The notes under the pieces: model-generated
Database searches by the model: none
What the model was told of the DNA's origin: nothing
Seen by the model: the letters and a program-made list of their open reading frames with translations, nothing else
Assembly (NCBI GenBank): GCA_964057225.1
Contig: OZ059894.1
Coordinates: 10,364,131-10,428,130, forward strand
Direction of reading: 5' to 3'
Source of the DNA: Auanema rhodensis
Lineage: Eukaryota; Nematoda; Chromadorea; Rhabditida; Rhabditidae
DNA: 64,000 nucleotides
Shown here: positions 1 through 13,098 of the stretch, in pieces
How the letters are laid out: the number at the start of each line of letters is the position of its first letter
Numbering within the stretch: position 1 is the stretch's first letter
Position numbers and translations under genes: made by a program

Positions 1-1207
1 CTTCACGTGTAAACTTTATGAAAATGCGAAGACATATGAAAGAAGAAGTAATTCATGAAGAGAAGCAGATAAATCGATGGCAAATGAGGCCAAGCTTGAA
101 TCTTAGCGACGTTAATGAGATACTATCTGTTTCGTTCCCATCGTTGTGTCCTCCTCTCTTTCTCATCAGCAGCTTTAGCCTCATCCTTCCCGTCCTCATC
201 ATCATTATCGTTTCCATTCTCGTCTTCTCCATGTTCATTGTGCTCGTAATCATCATGTAGTGGATTGACACTTCGTCAGGGTCATCGAAAGAATCAGATG
301 CTACACATCATGCTCATCTGCTCTTCATCCAAATTATGTTTCACCTGTCCATAACTCTGACTTAAGAGCCTTAACTATGAAGATCTCCTTCCTTCTTCTT
401 GTTATTCTTCGTTTAACCCTAAATTTCTGTTAGTAGTCGTCCCTTCGTTTCAATTTTTCAAGTTGGAACTATATAACCAACCTTTCCCTCCCAAATCTAT
501 CAACATATTATTGCCCCTCGCAATACTTTTATTTTCTAATTAAAGACAAAAGGTTGAAAATTTCCTGTTAAGCTTTTATATGTATATGTACATGTATATG
601 TCCCTTTCTTCTTCTATTTTCAGTTCATTTTCCCATTTTTAACCTAAAAATGGGGGCTGATCTGTATGTATTGCTGTGGTAAATATAAACATAAAAAATT
701 AAAATATATAGTTTTAATTTTCAAACAATAAATAAATAAATAAATATTAAAAAGCATATATAATCTATATTTTCATATAATTTATTCAATTTTAAACGTA
801 ATTTAAATATAAAATATGAATTTATTGGTGATTCTTGTAACTTTAATGATAGATTAGAGCTCATTTGATCATCTATTTCCACCTGTGATTTCTAATTCTT
901 AGATCTTTATTGACTTTAAAATGTTTTTCATATAATACTATATACATATATAGTTAGTATATTTCATATATCTGTAGGTATAGTTAGTTCGATAGATACC
1001 TATATCTCATCTCCTCCCTCTCCCTCCCCCTTCACATCATCCTATTCCACAGATTATCAAAGATTCCTTGTATCTTTTGATTGAAATAATATTTTCATAG
1101 AAATTATATTATTTTTAAAAAGAAAATTGCAATTTGAACATAATTATGTTTTCTGATCATATCATATAGTTAAAGGTGATTTTCTACACTATTCAAGGAT
1201 TAATATA

Positions 1208-1214
1208 TCTCTCT

Positions 1215-1269
<55 letters not shown>

Positions 1270-1281
1270 TGTCTCTCCCTG
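1208..1281. repeat. (CT)n microsatellite
   Basis: A nearly pure CT dinucleotide run with a few CCT and GTCT interruptions. It is the first of the many CT/GA tracts of the window. Pyrimidines are on the + strand here. Confidence 0.95.
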
Positions 1282-3201
1282 TATCCCATTTTCATCCTTC
1301 ACTATCAAAACTCTTATCTGTTTCTCAAATGCTATAGTTTGTTTTTAAAAAGTAAGTTCTGATGCCATTTTCCTGGTCCCGTTCAGCAATTTCCCGACGT
1401 TTCCTTCAGAAGGTTTGCCATAATCTGCCTCCTCCTACCCAGTTTCTTTGTTTATTTATCGCTTTTTTCGATAAAAAAAAAAAGAAATTTTTCATACACG
1501 AAACTCTGTTGTTATGGTATAAATTTGTTTTCTTTTCTTTAAAAAAAAAGAAAAAATGATGAGATAAAGTTTTTAAAATGGAAAAAAAAATATAAAAGAT
1601 GAGCAGCAAATGAAAAATGAATCCAAAGCATGTGTATCCATCCATTAATAGGCTTTTGACAATTTGATCTTACTATATGTATGTATATGAAGTAAAAGTA
1701 CAAAATATTTAAAAATTTAAAGAAAAATCCACACAAGTGGGTATTAAAGATACGAAGTTATGGTATTGTTTTGAAACAATCCATTAACATTTGAACATAA
1801 AAAAGAAGAAAAAGGAAGAAATTTTATAATAAAAATAAAATAAAAATATATATTTACTTATAAATTTATAATTATAAATATATAAATAATAATATTATAA
1901 TTAATATTTATTATAATCTAAAGTATATAAGATTAATAGTTTAATCAAATTAATATTTATCAAAAATCCTTCAAAAAAAAACGAACGAAAGCATAATGTT
2001 GTGACTTTTCCATATTATAAGAGTTCTTTCATTTTTTTTTGACAAAAAAAAAAGAAAAAAAAAAGGAATCGTCGACCAAAATATCAAAATAAAATAAAAA
2101 TTTTCTTATAATATGAGAATGACGTCAAATTTGATGTCAAAAAGATTATATGTTGTTCTAACAATCTTACTACTCTGGAAATTTAATTTTTTAAAGTTCA
2201 TACGGGCAAATTGCCAGAAAAATTGTAAAAACTATTTAAATAATTTAAAAAATATGAATATGATGTCATGAGTAAAATATGCTATTCGATTGTCTGAATT
2301 GAGTTTTAATCTCCAACTTAAGTTGAAGCATATGAGCATATATAGGTATTATGAATTATATATATTATATATTATATGTATAGTATATATTAAGAGGTTT
2401 TCTCTCTCTCTCTCTCTCACTCATGTATCAGTATATGATTAAAACTGTTCATAATTCATCAAAGTAAAGGTTTATTTGGAATCAAGTTGAAGTTTATGTT
2501 ATAATTAAGTTTTAATTAATATAATTTCTTATATATAATTGTATATTATCATTATTATCATCATTATCAATAGCTTTCTACTTTTTATGTTTTTTTTTTG
2601 GATCATAAATAGAAATTAAAATAACAAACAAAAAGCTTCTAACTATCAGCACTTTATGAACAGACACACATCTTGACAGGTAAATAAACTGAAAAATAAA
2701 ATAAAATATATAGAATATCTACTTAATTTATGTAAAAATCAAAATAATAATAATATTAATAATAATAATAATAATAATAAAAATACAGAAAGTAAGTACA
2801 AAATAAAAAGAAAAATAAAAGACTGTGATTAGAAATTCTTTTCAAAATTCAAAATTTTGGTGACTTTTGGATGGTATTGTGCTGTATATAATAGAATTCC
2901 ATTCAGTTGATCTTATTGTTAAATGGAAGTTATAACATTGAAAAGTGAATCGATTACCAAAGTTTCGGATTTATCCAAATCGAAGAGGTCTTGGACCAAG
3001 TCCACGCTTCATAGAACTTAAAGCATAAAGTTTATTTATAAATTTTTATGATAAATGCTTACCCATGTACAGGAACCAAAATCATTCCCTGTCCTTCATC
3101 CTCATAAAGTCGTTGCAGATAGCTATCCACTAAAAATAAATAAATTGGTTGTTTTTCCGTTTTTAAAATTTAAAAGTTCAAAAAGGTTGTTGGAAGAGAA
3201 G

Positions 3202-3287
3202 ATAAAGAGGGAGAGGGAGTTAAAGAGGGAGAGAGAGGGAGCTAAAGAGGGAGAGAGAGGGAGCTAAAGAGGGAGAGAGAGAGAGAT
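3202..3287. repeat. 22-bp purine minisatellite
   Basis: About four tandem copies of a roughly 22-bp unit made of a TAAA step followed by GAGGGAGAGAGAGGGA. The two central copies (about 3219-3262) differ at a single base. Apart from the TAAA step every base on the + strand is a purine, so this is a higher-order repeat grown from the GA microsatellites that surround it. Confidence 0.8.
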
Positions 3288-3771
3288 GGAAGAAACAATT
3301 TTAAACATAAAATCAATTAAATTTCCTTTAAGAATTATCATGAAAAGAGAGAATATGATGAAGATTCCACCTACATAAAAGGAATATATTTGCAAAAACG
3401 ATGTTCCATAACCATTTTTCTTAGAAAAAAGAATTTCTTTATATTCAAATCATATTCATTCTCTTTCTATCTCTTTTTCTTCCCTTGTATTTTATAATAT
3501 TATATGTAAATTGTAATCTTTTTTTTTTCTTTTTTTCATTATATATACATAGTTTTAGAAATTAATTATATTATACATATTTAATTGAAAATCAGCTGTA
3601 TATTAAAGATTTAAAACTAAAAAGAACAAAAATCGTTAAACCCATTATAAGAAATTTTTTTTTTGTTGGAAGAACAAATATTTAAAACAAATGAATTTGA
3701 TAATTTGATAAGATGAGGTGATTAGAAGAGAGAGAGGGTGAAGGGATGAGAGAGAGAAAGAGAGAGATACA

Positions 3772-4366
3772 TCAAAGGAAAATCCAAATATTGAAGGAGA
3801 CAAAAGATATTTTGATGTTTCCCATGTAAGCTCTTTGATTCTCTTTCATGTTCGACTTTTCATTGGATTTTTGAAGTTTAGAAGCACCTTTTGGGAGATT
3901 CGTGAGAAGTTGAAATGCTGTGTCCGAAAAACAAGAAAATTGAATTTTGAACAAATAGCCAAAAAACTTGAGAGGACAATTTGAGGGAAATTAAATATCA
4001 GAGATTTATCATGAAAATTCTTTGATAAAGTGTATTCGTAGGTTAAAGGAAGTAGTTAATGATTTCACAAAAACTTATTTAAAAGTTTGCAAAATGAGTT
4101 TATTTATAAAAAATGTGGAAAAACATTGTAAAACTTAACTCTTTATAGTATAATTAGGTTTATGGATCAATTACTTATAAAAAGGAAAAGAGAGAGAGAG
4201 AATGAAATGAAAAAGAGAAAATGACGAGATAATGTTTTTGAAACAAACAGAGAACAAACTCACATAGTCGATAGGCTTCGGTATCAGAGACTGGAGCACT
4301 AGATACATGGAGAACACAGGCAACAGAGATGACGGCAACGATGAGGATGAGTGTGGAGCTTCGCAT
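3772..4366 (-). CDS. Putative small secreted protein (2 exons)
   Basis: Weak candidate. Exon 1 (4264-4366) opens with a very good signal peptide (MRSSTLILIVAVISVACV, then LHVSSAPVSD) and ends at a GTGAG donor. Exon 2 (3772-3917) follows a GACACAG acceptor and joins in phase, giving about 82 residues. A CTCTAG acceptor-like site lies just upstream of the ATG, as at other starts in this window. I do not recognise the protein; it has no dibasic cleavage sites or amidation glycines that would make it a neuropeptide precursor, and its C-terminus is hydrophobic. The signal-peptide exon is the credible part. The second exon could be wrong, because the gene lies in purine-rich low-complexity DNA. Confidence 0.35.
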
Positions 4367-6889
4367 TTTTCGAGTTATACCTAGAGAGGGAGAAGATAAT
4401 AATAGAAATTTCTATGAGTCTTCTAGCAAAGATTAAGCGAGTATATACTGATTCAAGAAGAAAGAAATTACTGAATGTAGCCAACAAGCTTGACACACTC
4501 GTCGACTTGATAGGATGAACTCAGAAACGGAAGAGGCTGGCCTTGGCACAGGCAACAGCAGAAACTGGCTAGAAGAGGAGTAGGAGGAGGTGGAGATGGA
4601 AGAGGAGGAGGGTATAGCAGATTGAGCCCTGAAGGGACTTATGATACAAGCAAGAACAACAAGATCCCGCCCCAAAATGATGGTGGTGGTGCTGCTGCTA
4701 CTGGTGGCGATGCTGGTGGTGATGCTGGACGACGACCAAAGCAAGAACGACAGAGTGGGGGAGGAGAAAGACCACAACCACACTAACACCATCAACACAA
4801 CCACCAGCAACACGACGACCAACCCAGCGTTGAAGAGGCTGAAGGGATGATGATGATGATGATGAGGCTGATGATGATGATTGAAGTGAAAAAGCTTTAT
4901 TACCAACTCTATTGAAAAGAGAAAAACTTTGAAAAAAAGTAAAAAAGTTGAAAAGAAAAATACAAAGTAAGTGAATATATTGATAGTTAGAAAGCGGATG
5001 TTTAAAGGTTTCCATGTCCTTCATCTATTCAATGTTTAAAACTGATAAATCATCATTCATCTTATTCTTTTCACTAAAATAAGTCATCCAAAACCTATTC
5101 TAACCTATTCAAATACGGTAATCATATTTTAAAACTTGAAAATGAACAGCTTAATCAACAAAAAAAAAGTTCAATAACATGTAATATGAGTAAGAGAAGA
5201 GATAAATAAAAAAAAAGCTGAAAAGTATATTTGGAGACAAAGTTTTAAACTGCATATGCTCTAAGTTGCTCAAGTTTTCAAGAGTTTATTATGTAATATT
5301 AGTTATGAATGTATATCTCAAAAAACTGACATCATCTGTTTGAGATCTTAAAGCATAAATCAATGAGAACATTGTTCTCATAAGTAACTATATGTATAAA
5401 ATCATATATTAAGCTATATATAAGTATGAATTGGGGATGAAAAAAAGATAAAAAAATGTTCAAAAAGACCAATATTTTGAATAAAATATCATAATCTTAA
5501 GAAATCTTAGATAAACGTGATGATGTGAAGAAAAAATAGCAGAAAAATTGAAATGAAAACAGCGAACGTTCAATAGAAGTTGAAAAGAGAAGGAGAAAGA
5601 GAGAGATAGAAAGTGAGTGAGCTTTTCCTCAAAAAGCTATCTCCGCTTGTTCCTTTTTGTTCCTCTTTCTCTTTGTTTTTTTCGAGCAATACTAATTGGA
5701 TAATACAATCCAATATTTGTATTTTGTCCACACATCAGACTATTTTATGTTTTTGACTTTGGTGATTTATTCAAGTTCTTCTTCTTCTTCTTCTTCTTCT
5801 TCTTCGAACTGACTTCGTTAAATTGTTCATCTTCTGCTTATACTCATGTTTCTTTTCGTTTAAATTGAAGTTTGAATGAGTTTTTTTGTTTAATTTCTTA
5901 ACCTATATGTATAGTATTAGATGTTAACTATACATTAATAATATTAATGAAGTAATTGAGGGAGGAGGTGGAGTGGGGATGGAGACATAACACTTGCTTA
6001 GTAGTACTAGAGTCATGAAAGCAACTTCGTTGTGTCATGACCTTCTGAAGCTCACAGCTGTACATAGCCATGCATGACGTCAAGACGATTCTGGAAATTT
6101 AAAAGAACATAGTGTAGATGGATGGCGAAAATTTGAAATGATGATGATGGCTGTTACAAGATTCTTGTTTCAAAAAGCTCAGCTCTGTACTTGGATCGGA
6201 GGGATTTTATGTTGAAACATGTTTGATGTTGAGGATGAAATATCATATTTCTGGCTATAAATGTATGAAGGAAAAGAAGAAAAACGAAATATAGAAGAAA
6301 AAAAAAGGATATAAAGAGAGAATGAGAAAAGTTTTTATCGTTGAGAGGGAAAAGTAAGAAAGATTTATTGGGATGGGGTGCATGTCATCATAACTCCTCA
6401 TAAATGCTTCTGGAATGTGACTAATGCCCACGTGAATGACCATAAAGAGGAAGGAAAAAAGTTAAAAAAAGAAATATTTATACAAAGTGAGTTTCTTTAA
6501 GAGAAAGATAGAGAGAGAAAGAGAGAGAGAGACATTTAAACGATTCTTGCATTCTGATATGAGAACTACTTCTCTACTTTTGAAATGAGATAGATAGTTG
6601 GATAGATAGATGATGATGATGAAGATGAAGCATTTTGAAGTAATAAGCATATATATAGCTTTATTCCTATTGCTATGCAAAAGTCATTAAAGAACTCAAA
6701 GTTTATTTTGTTTTTTGCTGACCAAAGTCTTAGGTGTTTCGCAAAAAACCATTGGAACCAGGGATTTTCTAAGAAAGATTCTTCTCTTATACTCTCTCAA
6801 GCCAACCAAAAAAAAATTTAAACGGAAAGTACTCCTGTTTTCAATAGTTTTGCTAACAAAGGAAAAGCTAAGACGTTTGAAGTAGATGA

Positions 6890-6921
<32 letters not shown>

Positions 6922-6922
6922 G
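6890..6922. repeat. (GAC)n trinucleotide tract
   Basis: A GAT/GAC tract that becomes a pure GAC array. Related GTC/GAC tracts recur near 7290-7325, 17190-17255 and 33597-33625, so this trinucleotide is a recurring component of the non-coding DNA. Confidence 0.9.
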
Positions 6923-7269
6923 CAGTGGCTATGTGACTGTGATGAGCAGATTTCACGTAATCTAAACCAAAGGCAAAAGGAAAATAACAGAGAAAATAGA
7001 GGGTTTCGGATATTTTGTTGAAGAGAAGAAACACCACATGTATTGCTGCAGATTGTACTGCACGGTCTTCATCTAAGGAGATTATTTTGGAGTTAAATGC
7101 TCAAGCTTGTTGTAGGAATTCCGATATGCTAACACTGATTCATACATCTATTTAGATTCAGATGAATAAGAACAAGCACACAAAACATCATTTTGATATT
7201 CTGTGACATGAATATCCTATAACGGATGTCGTGCACTAAATTTCTCGTAGTCATCATCTTATTGCACGA

Positions 7270-7325
7270 CGGTCATCATCATCATCATCATCATCATCGT
7301 CGTCGTCGTCGCCGTCGTCGTTGTA
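7270..7325. repeat. (CAT)n-(CGT)n compound microsatellite
   Basis: About eight CAT/ATC units pass directly into CGT/GTC units. The tract lies about 40 bp after a 15-base sequence (7221-7235) that occurs again at 32720-32734, also just before CATC/GTC-rich DNA. Confidence 0.9.
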
Positions 7326-7486
7326 GGCAGTGGTAGTCGTTGTCATCTCATGGTTGTTGTTGTCATAATCATCGTTAAGGATAAGCATATTATTAAGAAA
7401 TTAAAAAAGAATTCATATACATATTTGAAAATAAATAAAATATTTTTTTATATTTAATTAATTAAAAAATCTCTTTTATAGCTTAT

Positions 7487-7612
<126 letters not shown>

Positions 7613-8538
7613 AGGGATCAGAGAGAAATCTGAGAATGAATTCATTTTCTCCCTCCATCTCCAAAAATTATATGTATACATAAACGAGGGTGAAGGATCA
7701 GAATCATTAGAATCGTCGTCATTGTTTTTATAATTTTTGACGTAAATGACAGGTTATATAGATGACCTACATAGCCTAAATATTTAATAATTTAATAATA
7801 ATATCAATAATATAAAGAATTATTTATATGAAAATATAAATATTTACTTTTTTTTTGGTGAAGATGTGTTAATATTATTATTTTTTTTGTTAATTATTCT
7901 TCCTCACGGTATTTCAATCGTGTTTATCAGATATGTATTTACTCTTTGTATAATCTCTTTACTCTTTTAAACTTTCCCTCTATCTCTGTTTTTCAGATAA
8001 TAGCTCTCTAACTTCATGATTGACGTCAGCATCAGCTGGCATCATCACCGAAAAATCCTACATCCAATTTGCAAGTCAGCAGATTCCATCGTGACAGTGT
8101 CTGAAACGTAAAAAACGAATATTTGAAACAGAATTTTAGAACTGAAACTTAGTCATCTGATTGCTAAATATCTATCATAGATGTGATTAAACTTCCAAAA
8201 ACAAACGACAAGATGTGATTTTAGAATTCTCTTATCGTTTAGGCCAAAAATATAATTTGAGACCAAACGAACCAAAGGAGAGCCATGTTAACGTTAGTTT
8301 TGTCACAAATTCAGAAAAAATGATGAGGAAAAGGACGACAAAGATGATGTTGATGATGATGATGTAAGTGAGAAGACTTAAATCATTTCATTAACTTGTG
8401 AGTTAGCATTTCTTATTAGTGAACAAACAGCAAAGATCGTGTATGATGTTGCTACATCAGCTACTTCTCTCAACTAATACATGTTGAAGTAAGAAAGAAG
8501 ATGATAGAAGGTACATTTGAATAAGGATAAATAGAGTG

Positions 8539-8578
<40 letters not shown>

Positions 8579-9402
8579 AAGAAAGAGAAAGAAAGAGAGA
8601 TTAATCATTTTCGAATAAGTAAAACTAAGAAAGAGTAAGAGATTATAAGTAGTTGTCCACCACATATACCGTAGATGAAAGTTAAATTTACACAAAGTAT
8701 GTTGTGAAAAAAAGGAATTTAATTTGAAAACAAAAAGAAAAACGAATAGAAAAATAATGGAGAAGCTGCAGAAGTTTGTTAAACTATATACATATAAGGC
8801 AAGTTGAATCTCTAGCACATCATTTCGTTTTGTATTTCTGTGATGTATGGGTGGGGGGGGGGCAGTAGAATTGCAAATTGGAAAATTTTATTTATTACAT
8901 GTAAGTTACAGAGAATCGTTGTTTGAGTTAATTGAAAATACAAGAAAGAAATTAATTTGATGTTATTCTGACTATAGCTTCATACGAACTATAGAAGAAG
9001 AACTGAAACTTACATGAAAGATGATGATGCTGATGTTGGTGGCGATAATGGTGGTGGTGGTGGTGGTGGACATAGTGGAGCATTAGATAATCATTCTCAA
9101 TGTTGAGAAAGAAGTTTCTTTCTTTCAATGTTCTATTTCGTATGACTTATGTCTTTTCAAATTCAATGTCGTTCATACTGACTGACTTCTCAATAACTGT
9201 GTAGAAGATGATGATGATGATGATGTTGTGGATTAGAATTGTTGTTGCTACTACTACTACTACGACTACTTTTGAAGCTTACATATGAAGTTGAAGGATG
9301 CCAGAAGATAGTGATGACAAAGGTGATGAAATCTTAAGTAGTCAGCAATTCTTCTGTTAGACCATTATGATAAAGAAAAGAGGAATGGAAGAGAGAACGA
9401 GG

Positions 9403-9407
<5 letters not shown>

Positions 9408-9455
<48 letters not shown>
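9408..9455. repeat. (GA)n microsatellite
   Basis: An uninterrupted GA dinucleotide run of about 48 bp, with purines on the + strand. Confidence 0.95.
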
Positions 9456-9458
<3 letters not shown>

Positions 9459-10852
9459 GAAGTTATAAACGAGAGGTTGAAAGGGAGAGGTTGAGAGGGT
9501 TGGTATTTTGAAAGAGAACTAGTGGTTGAAGAGAGGGATGGAAAGAGAATTAGTGGATGAGAAAGCAAAATAACGAATGTTGATGAGCATCCAAAAACAG
9601 AATTTTTATCTTTTTAACTTTGCTTTTTGCAAAATAATATTATTCTTTTCTTTATTTTCAAAGAAATTGGGGACAAATTGTATAAAAAAATTAAATGAAG
9701 TATTGAAATAAGTAAAAATCTATTAGAACATTCTCATATCTTCGAAGATTAATGCGGTACGCTGATGATGTTGCTGTCGTAGGAGATACAGAATAAGCTT
9801 GATGTCTGATGCTGATGATGATGACGACATTGGAAAGTATAGAAACATTAGTTAAGAAATAGAAAAATAATTTATATTACAGAAGAATATGAATGTAAAC
9901 TTACAAAACTTTTTTTTGTCTTTCCAAATAAGTTCGTTTAGAAAATTCTTAAACAACATTCATATACATACATTCATTCATTCATATGATGAGAGAGAGA
10001 GTAGAGAGAGAGAGAGAGAGAGAGAGAAATAGTTTCTTCTATATTTCATTTATGTATGTGGATGTACATACATGTTGTATGTCAAAAAAGCTAAATTCTA
10101 CAAATATATTGACAGAATATAAAAAAAAATGAAAAAAAATATCAAAATATACATTCTTATATATAGTTAAAAATTTTTATTTTAATAATAATAATATAGT
10201 ACAGTAAATGTCCATCTATGTACATTCATGTATAACCACAGTTATTGCCCTCTCTCTCTCTCTCGCCCACGCACTCTTTCTCTCTCTCTCTCTCTCTTTC
10301 TCTCTTAGTTTTAGTCTACTTTTCTTCTTTTTTTTACTTTTTAAATGAAAAAAAAATTGTATTGTCTGATTTGTTTTTTTTTCTCATAAAAACTAAATAT
10401 GTTCTTGAGAAATATTTGAGAGATTTTAAAATTATTGAAATACAGAGAATTGGAGAAATAGAAAGAAGAGACAAAGAGAGATATATGTGTATGTATAGTT
10501 AAAATAAAAATGGAAATGTAAGAAGAGAATGATGAAAAATAAATTAAAAAAAAGGAAAAATATTCAAAATTACACAGGTAAATATATTTATTTTATCTTT
10601 TTTTTTGGTAAAACATGTATTATAATCATGTAACAACGAGACAACGAATAAGAGCTTAGGGTTAGGATGGGTTAGTAGAGGCAAAAGATAGGTAAAGAGG
10701 AAAAAGAGGGAAAAATGGCTATTTCTTTGATTTTATGAGAAAAAAAAGGAAATTTTTTATTTGACAATAAAGATTTCTTAAAATGAAAAAAAAACGAAAA
10801 AATTTAAATCAATGATAATTAGAATGAAATAAAGGACACGAAAGAGATACAA

Positions 10853-10883
<31 letters not shown>

Positions 10884-11004
10884 AAAAAAAAAAAAAGAGA
10901 AAACAGAATAAAAAGTGGTACATCCAGTAGGGATTTGACTATACGGATATTTTTAAAAAGAAAACATGGTCTTTTAACTTTTTTTAGAAAATATAGTGAC
11001 AAGC

Positions 11005-13098
11005 TTAAGCACGAGCAAGATGACTTGTCCGGGGATCAGGTAAACTGGCTCCTAGAGGTGTCAGATCAATGCAACTACTGGATGGGCCCGACCGTGGACA
11101 CTGAAAGCCAAAAAGTTGCAAACGTTTTGGAGTGAAGTGACAAACCTGGAGGCGAAAACAGTCCTTCTCTCTGTCTTCCGCACGGAATAATTCAGATGTT
11201 GACGCATGATGGTAAGCTATTCTAAAATTAAAATTGATTTCAGCGGCTTTTTCAAGATTTATGTCGCACCTTGCATGGCTGGAGAGATGGCTTCCAGTAC
11301 TACTAAGACTTGATTGGCTTCCTTTGTTAAACAACGAGGTTGCACTGCCTCTTCTAAAGCAAGAATCAGTTTTAATTTGAATCTTAGTATTAAATACAAA
11401 CCTTAATCCATTTTCGGTTGAAGTATACAAATTATTTGTGCTGGAAGCCATATTAGCTGTTGAACCACGACGTGGAGCAGCACGAAGTCTGTCTATCATA
11501 GCAGCTATCATGATTGTCCATGCACGACAAGCATCAGGAAATCCACGAACACAATCCTAAAAAGGATTTAAATAATTCTTAATCTTTGATATACTACTAT
11601 CAAAATAATTCAAAATTTCATTTTTGGGAGCCTCAGGATGAAATAAGTTACGCTCACTGACAGTCAACCTAACATTTGGTTGTTAAACATCATTGGCTAT
11701 CGATGAGATGTTACACATTTCTCGACTACATCACATTCCCCGTACATTTTACGGGTGCGGAAAACTCTTTGGCAGTTGTACTAATGTTCATTACGTATTG
11801 TCAAATATTTATTATTACACATCAAGAATTATATTTCATTTTCAATTATTTTATATTAAAAATAATATAAATATTTACCTGAATTACTACAATATCAACA
11901 AAATATTGGCCGACTTTTTCCCAATGTGCTGATTGGAAGCCATATTGGCGATAAGCCAAGTGCTTTCTTCCTAGAACAATGAAACGATTAAAAAGAATAG
12001 AAAAAGAAGAAATATGTATAAGTTATATAAATTTACCGATTGAATCTAAATGGTCAAACATTTCTTGTGGATCAGAATGAAGATTTTGAATAACTTGTGA
12101 TATTAATGACACTAAGAAATGGACATGATCATGAACTGTTGCTGTTTTTGATTTTGAGATTCTATAATAATGATGATAAATACTCAATAGTAATATGGTC
12201 TTTCTGTTTTATTTTAAATGAAAATAAATGTTTAAAAATTTCTATTTTAGTAAATTATATGCTAATTTATGGTTGACGTGATGATAGTCACGTACGTAGT
12301 TATTTAAATTTCAAAAGTAGTTCAGAGCGGTTGCATTTAATTATAAATTGTTCTTTATTATTTTATTTAAAAAAAAACATTTATGTTTAATTATTTACAT
12401 ATATAAATGTTTTTTTTCATTTATTTTATAAAGTTAATTAATAAAAATATGTTTTAATATACCTTTTTTCACATCTTTCTTGCATAGAATCAACAAAAGC
12501 TGATTTATAGAACATTGATTTAACAGTATTATCTTTCTTAAATAATTATTTTGAATATAAGAATTAAATAATTGTAATATGATTACCGTATCCATTTTAT
12601 CGAAAACTTTTGTGACAAGTTTTGTGATGTCATGACATTGACTACCGGGTGGTTCACATAAACGTTGCCATGTCATTTTCAATGCTCGAACTTGCTCATG
12701 TTTCAAGTTCCATATATTTGCCTTAAAACAATTTTTTGCAAATAAGAAAAAATGAATATGAATAACATACCAATGTATTTACTTTCAATGACGGAACACT
12801 GCCACTACGTTTACGTGCAACACCGCCGGGAACAGTTAAAGAATTTCCGGAAGACGACTGAAAATACTCAGGTAGCTAGGCATTTCGGAAGTTTGAATGC
12901 AAAAAAGCTTCAACATACATGGATAGACTTCAATGTTGTTTTAGAAGGAGAAGGAGATACACTTGGATCTTTGGAGCTTTTCTGAAATTTCCAAATATTT
13001 TCAACTTTTATCCTCATTTTAAATCTTACCTTGGTTGTTTTAGTATTTGAATTTCTCTTTTTATAATGAAAAGCCGAAGAACGCGCTGCTGTCATCAT
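11005..13098 (-). CDS. Globin with N- and C-terminal extensions (11 exons, 351 aa)
   Basis: Exons: 13030-13098, 12919-12981, 12771-12857, 12587-12721, 12463-12536, 12037-12161, 11879-11970, 11402-11556, 11270-11353, 11146-11221, 11005-11100; all phases close. The globin fold covers about residues 78-242: helix-A Trp91 (ALKMTW), CD1 Phe127 (SMF), a distal E-helix His at 155 or 157 (VHDHVHF), proximal F8 His188 (GRKH) and a helix-H segment with CRAWTIMIAAM. The family binds haem and, in nematodes, often serves as an oxygen or redox sensor in neurons. The Ser-rich N-terminal extension (about 77 residues) carries RKRSGS at 59-64. The C-terminal extension (about 105 residues) carries RRGS twice (244-247, 267-270). 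There is no signal peptide, so the protein is probably cytosolic. The assignment as a nematode globin is firm; which member is not. Confidence 0.92.

Larger units (their letters stand above)
1..3771. other. Non-coding, low-complexity spacer
   Basis: No gene can be supported here. The stretch holds AT-rich DNA, a long CT tract near 1208-1281, a short CT tract near 2400-2420, an AAT tract near 2746-2781, many A and T homopolymers, and a purine minisatellite near 3202-3287. At the left edge (about 110-270, minus strand) one frame reads as a strongly acidic Asp/Glu/Asn/Lys run that could be an exon of a gene continuing off the window, but I could not fix convincing splice sites for it. Confidence 0.6.

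Noticed and set aside
4433-4906. 157-codon minus-strand frame rich in His, Ser and Val
   Set aside because: Produced by GAT/GGT trinucleotide tracts; composition changes abruptly with the repeats and there is no recognisable protein.
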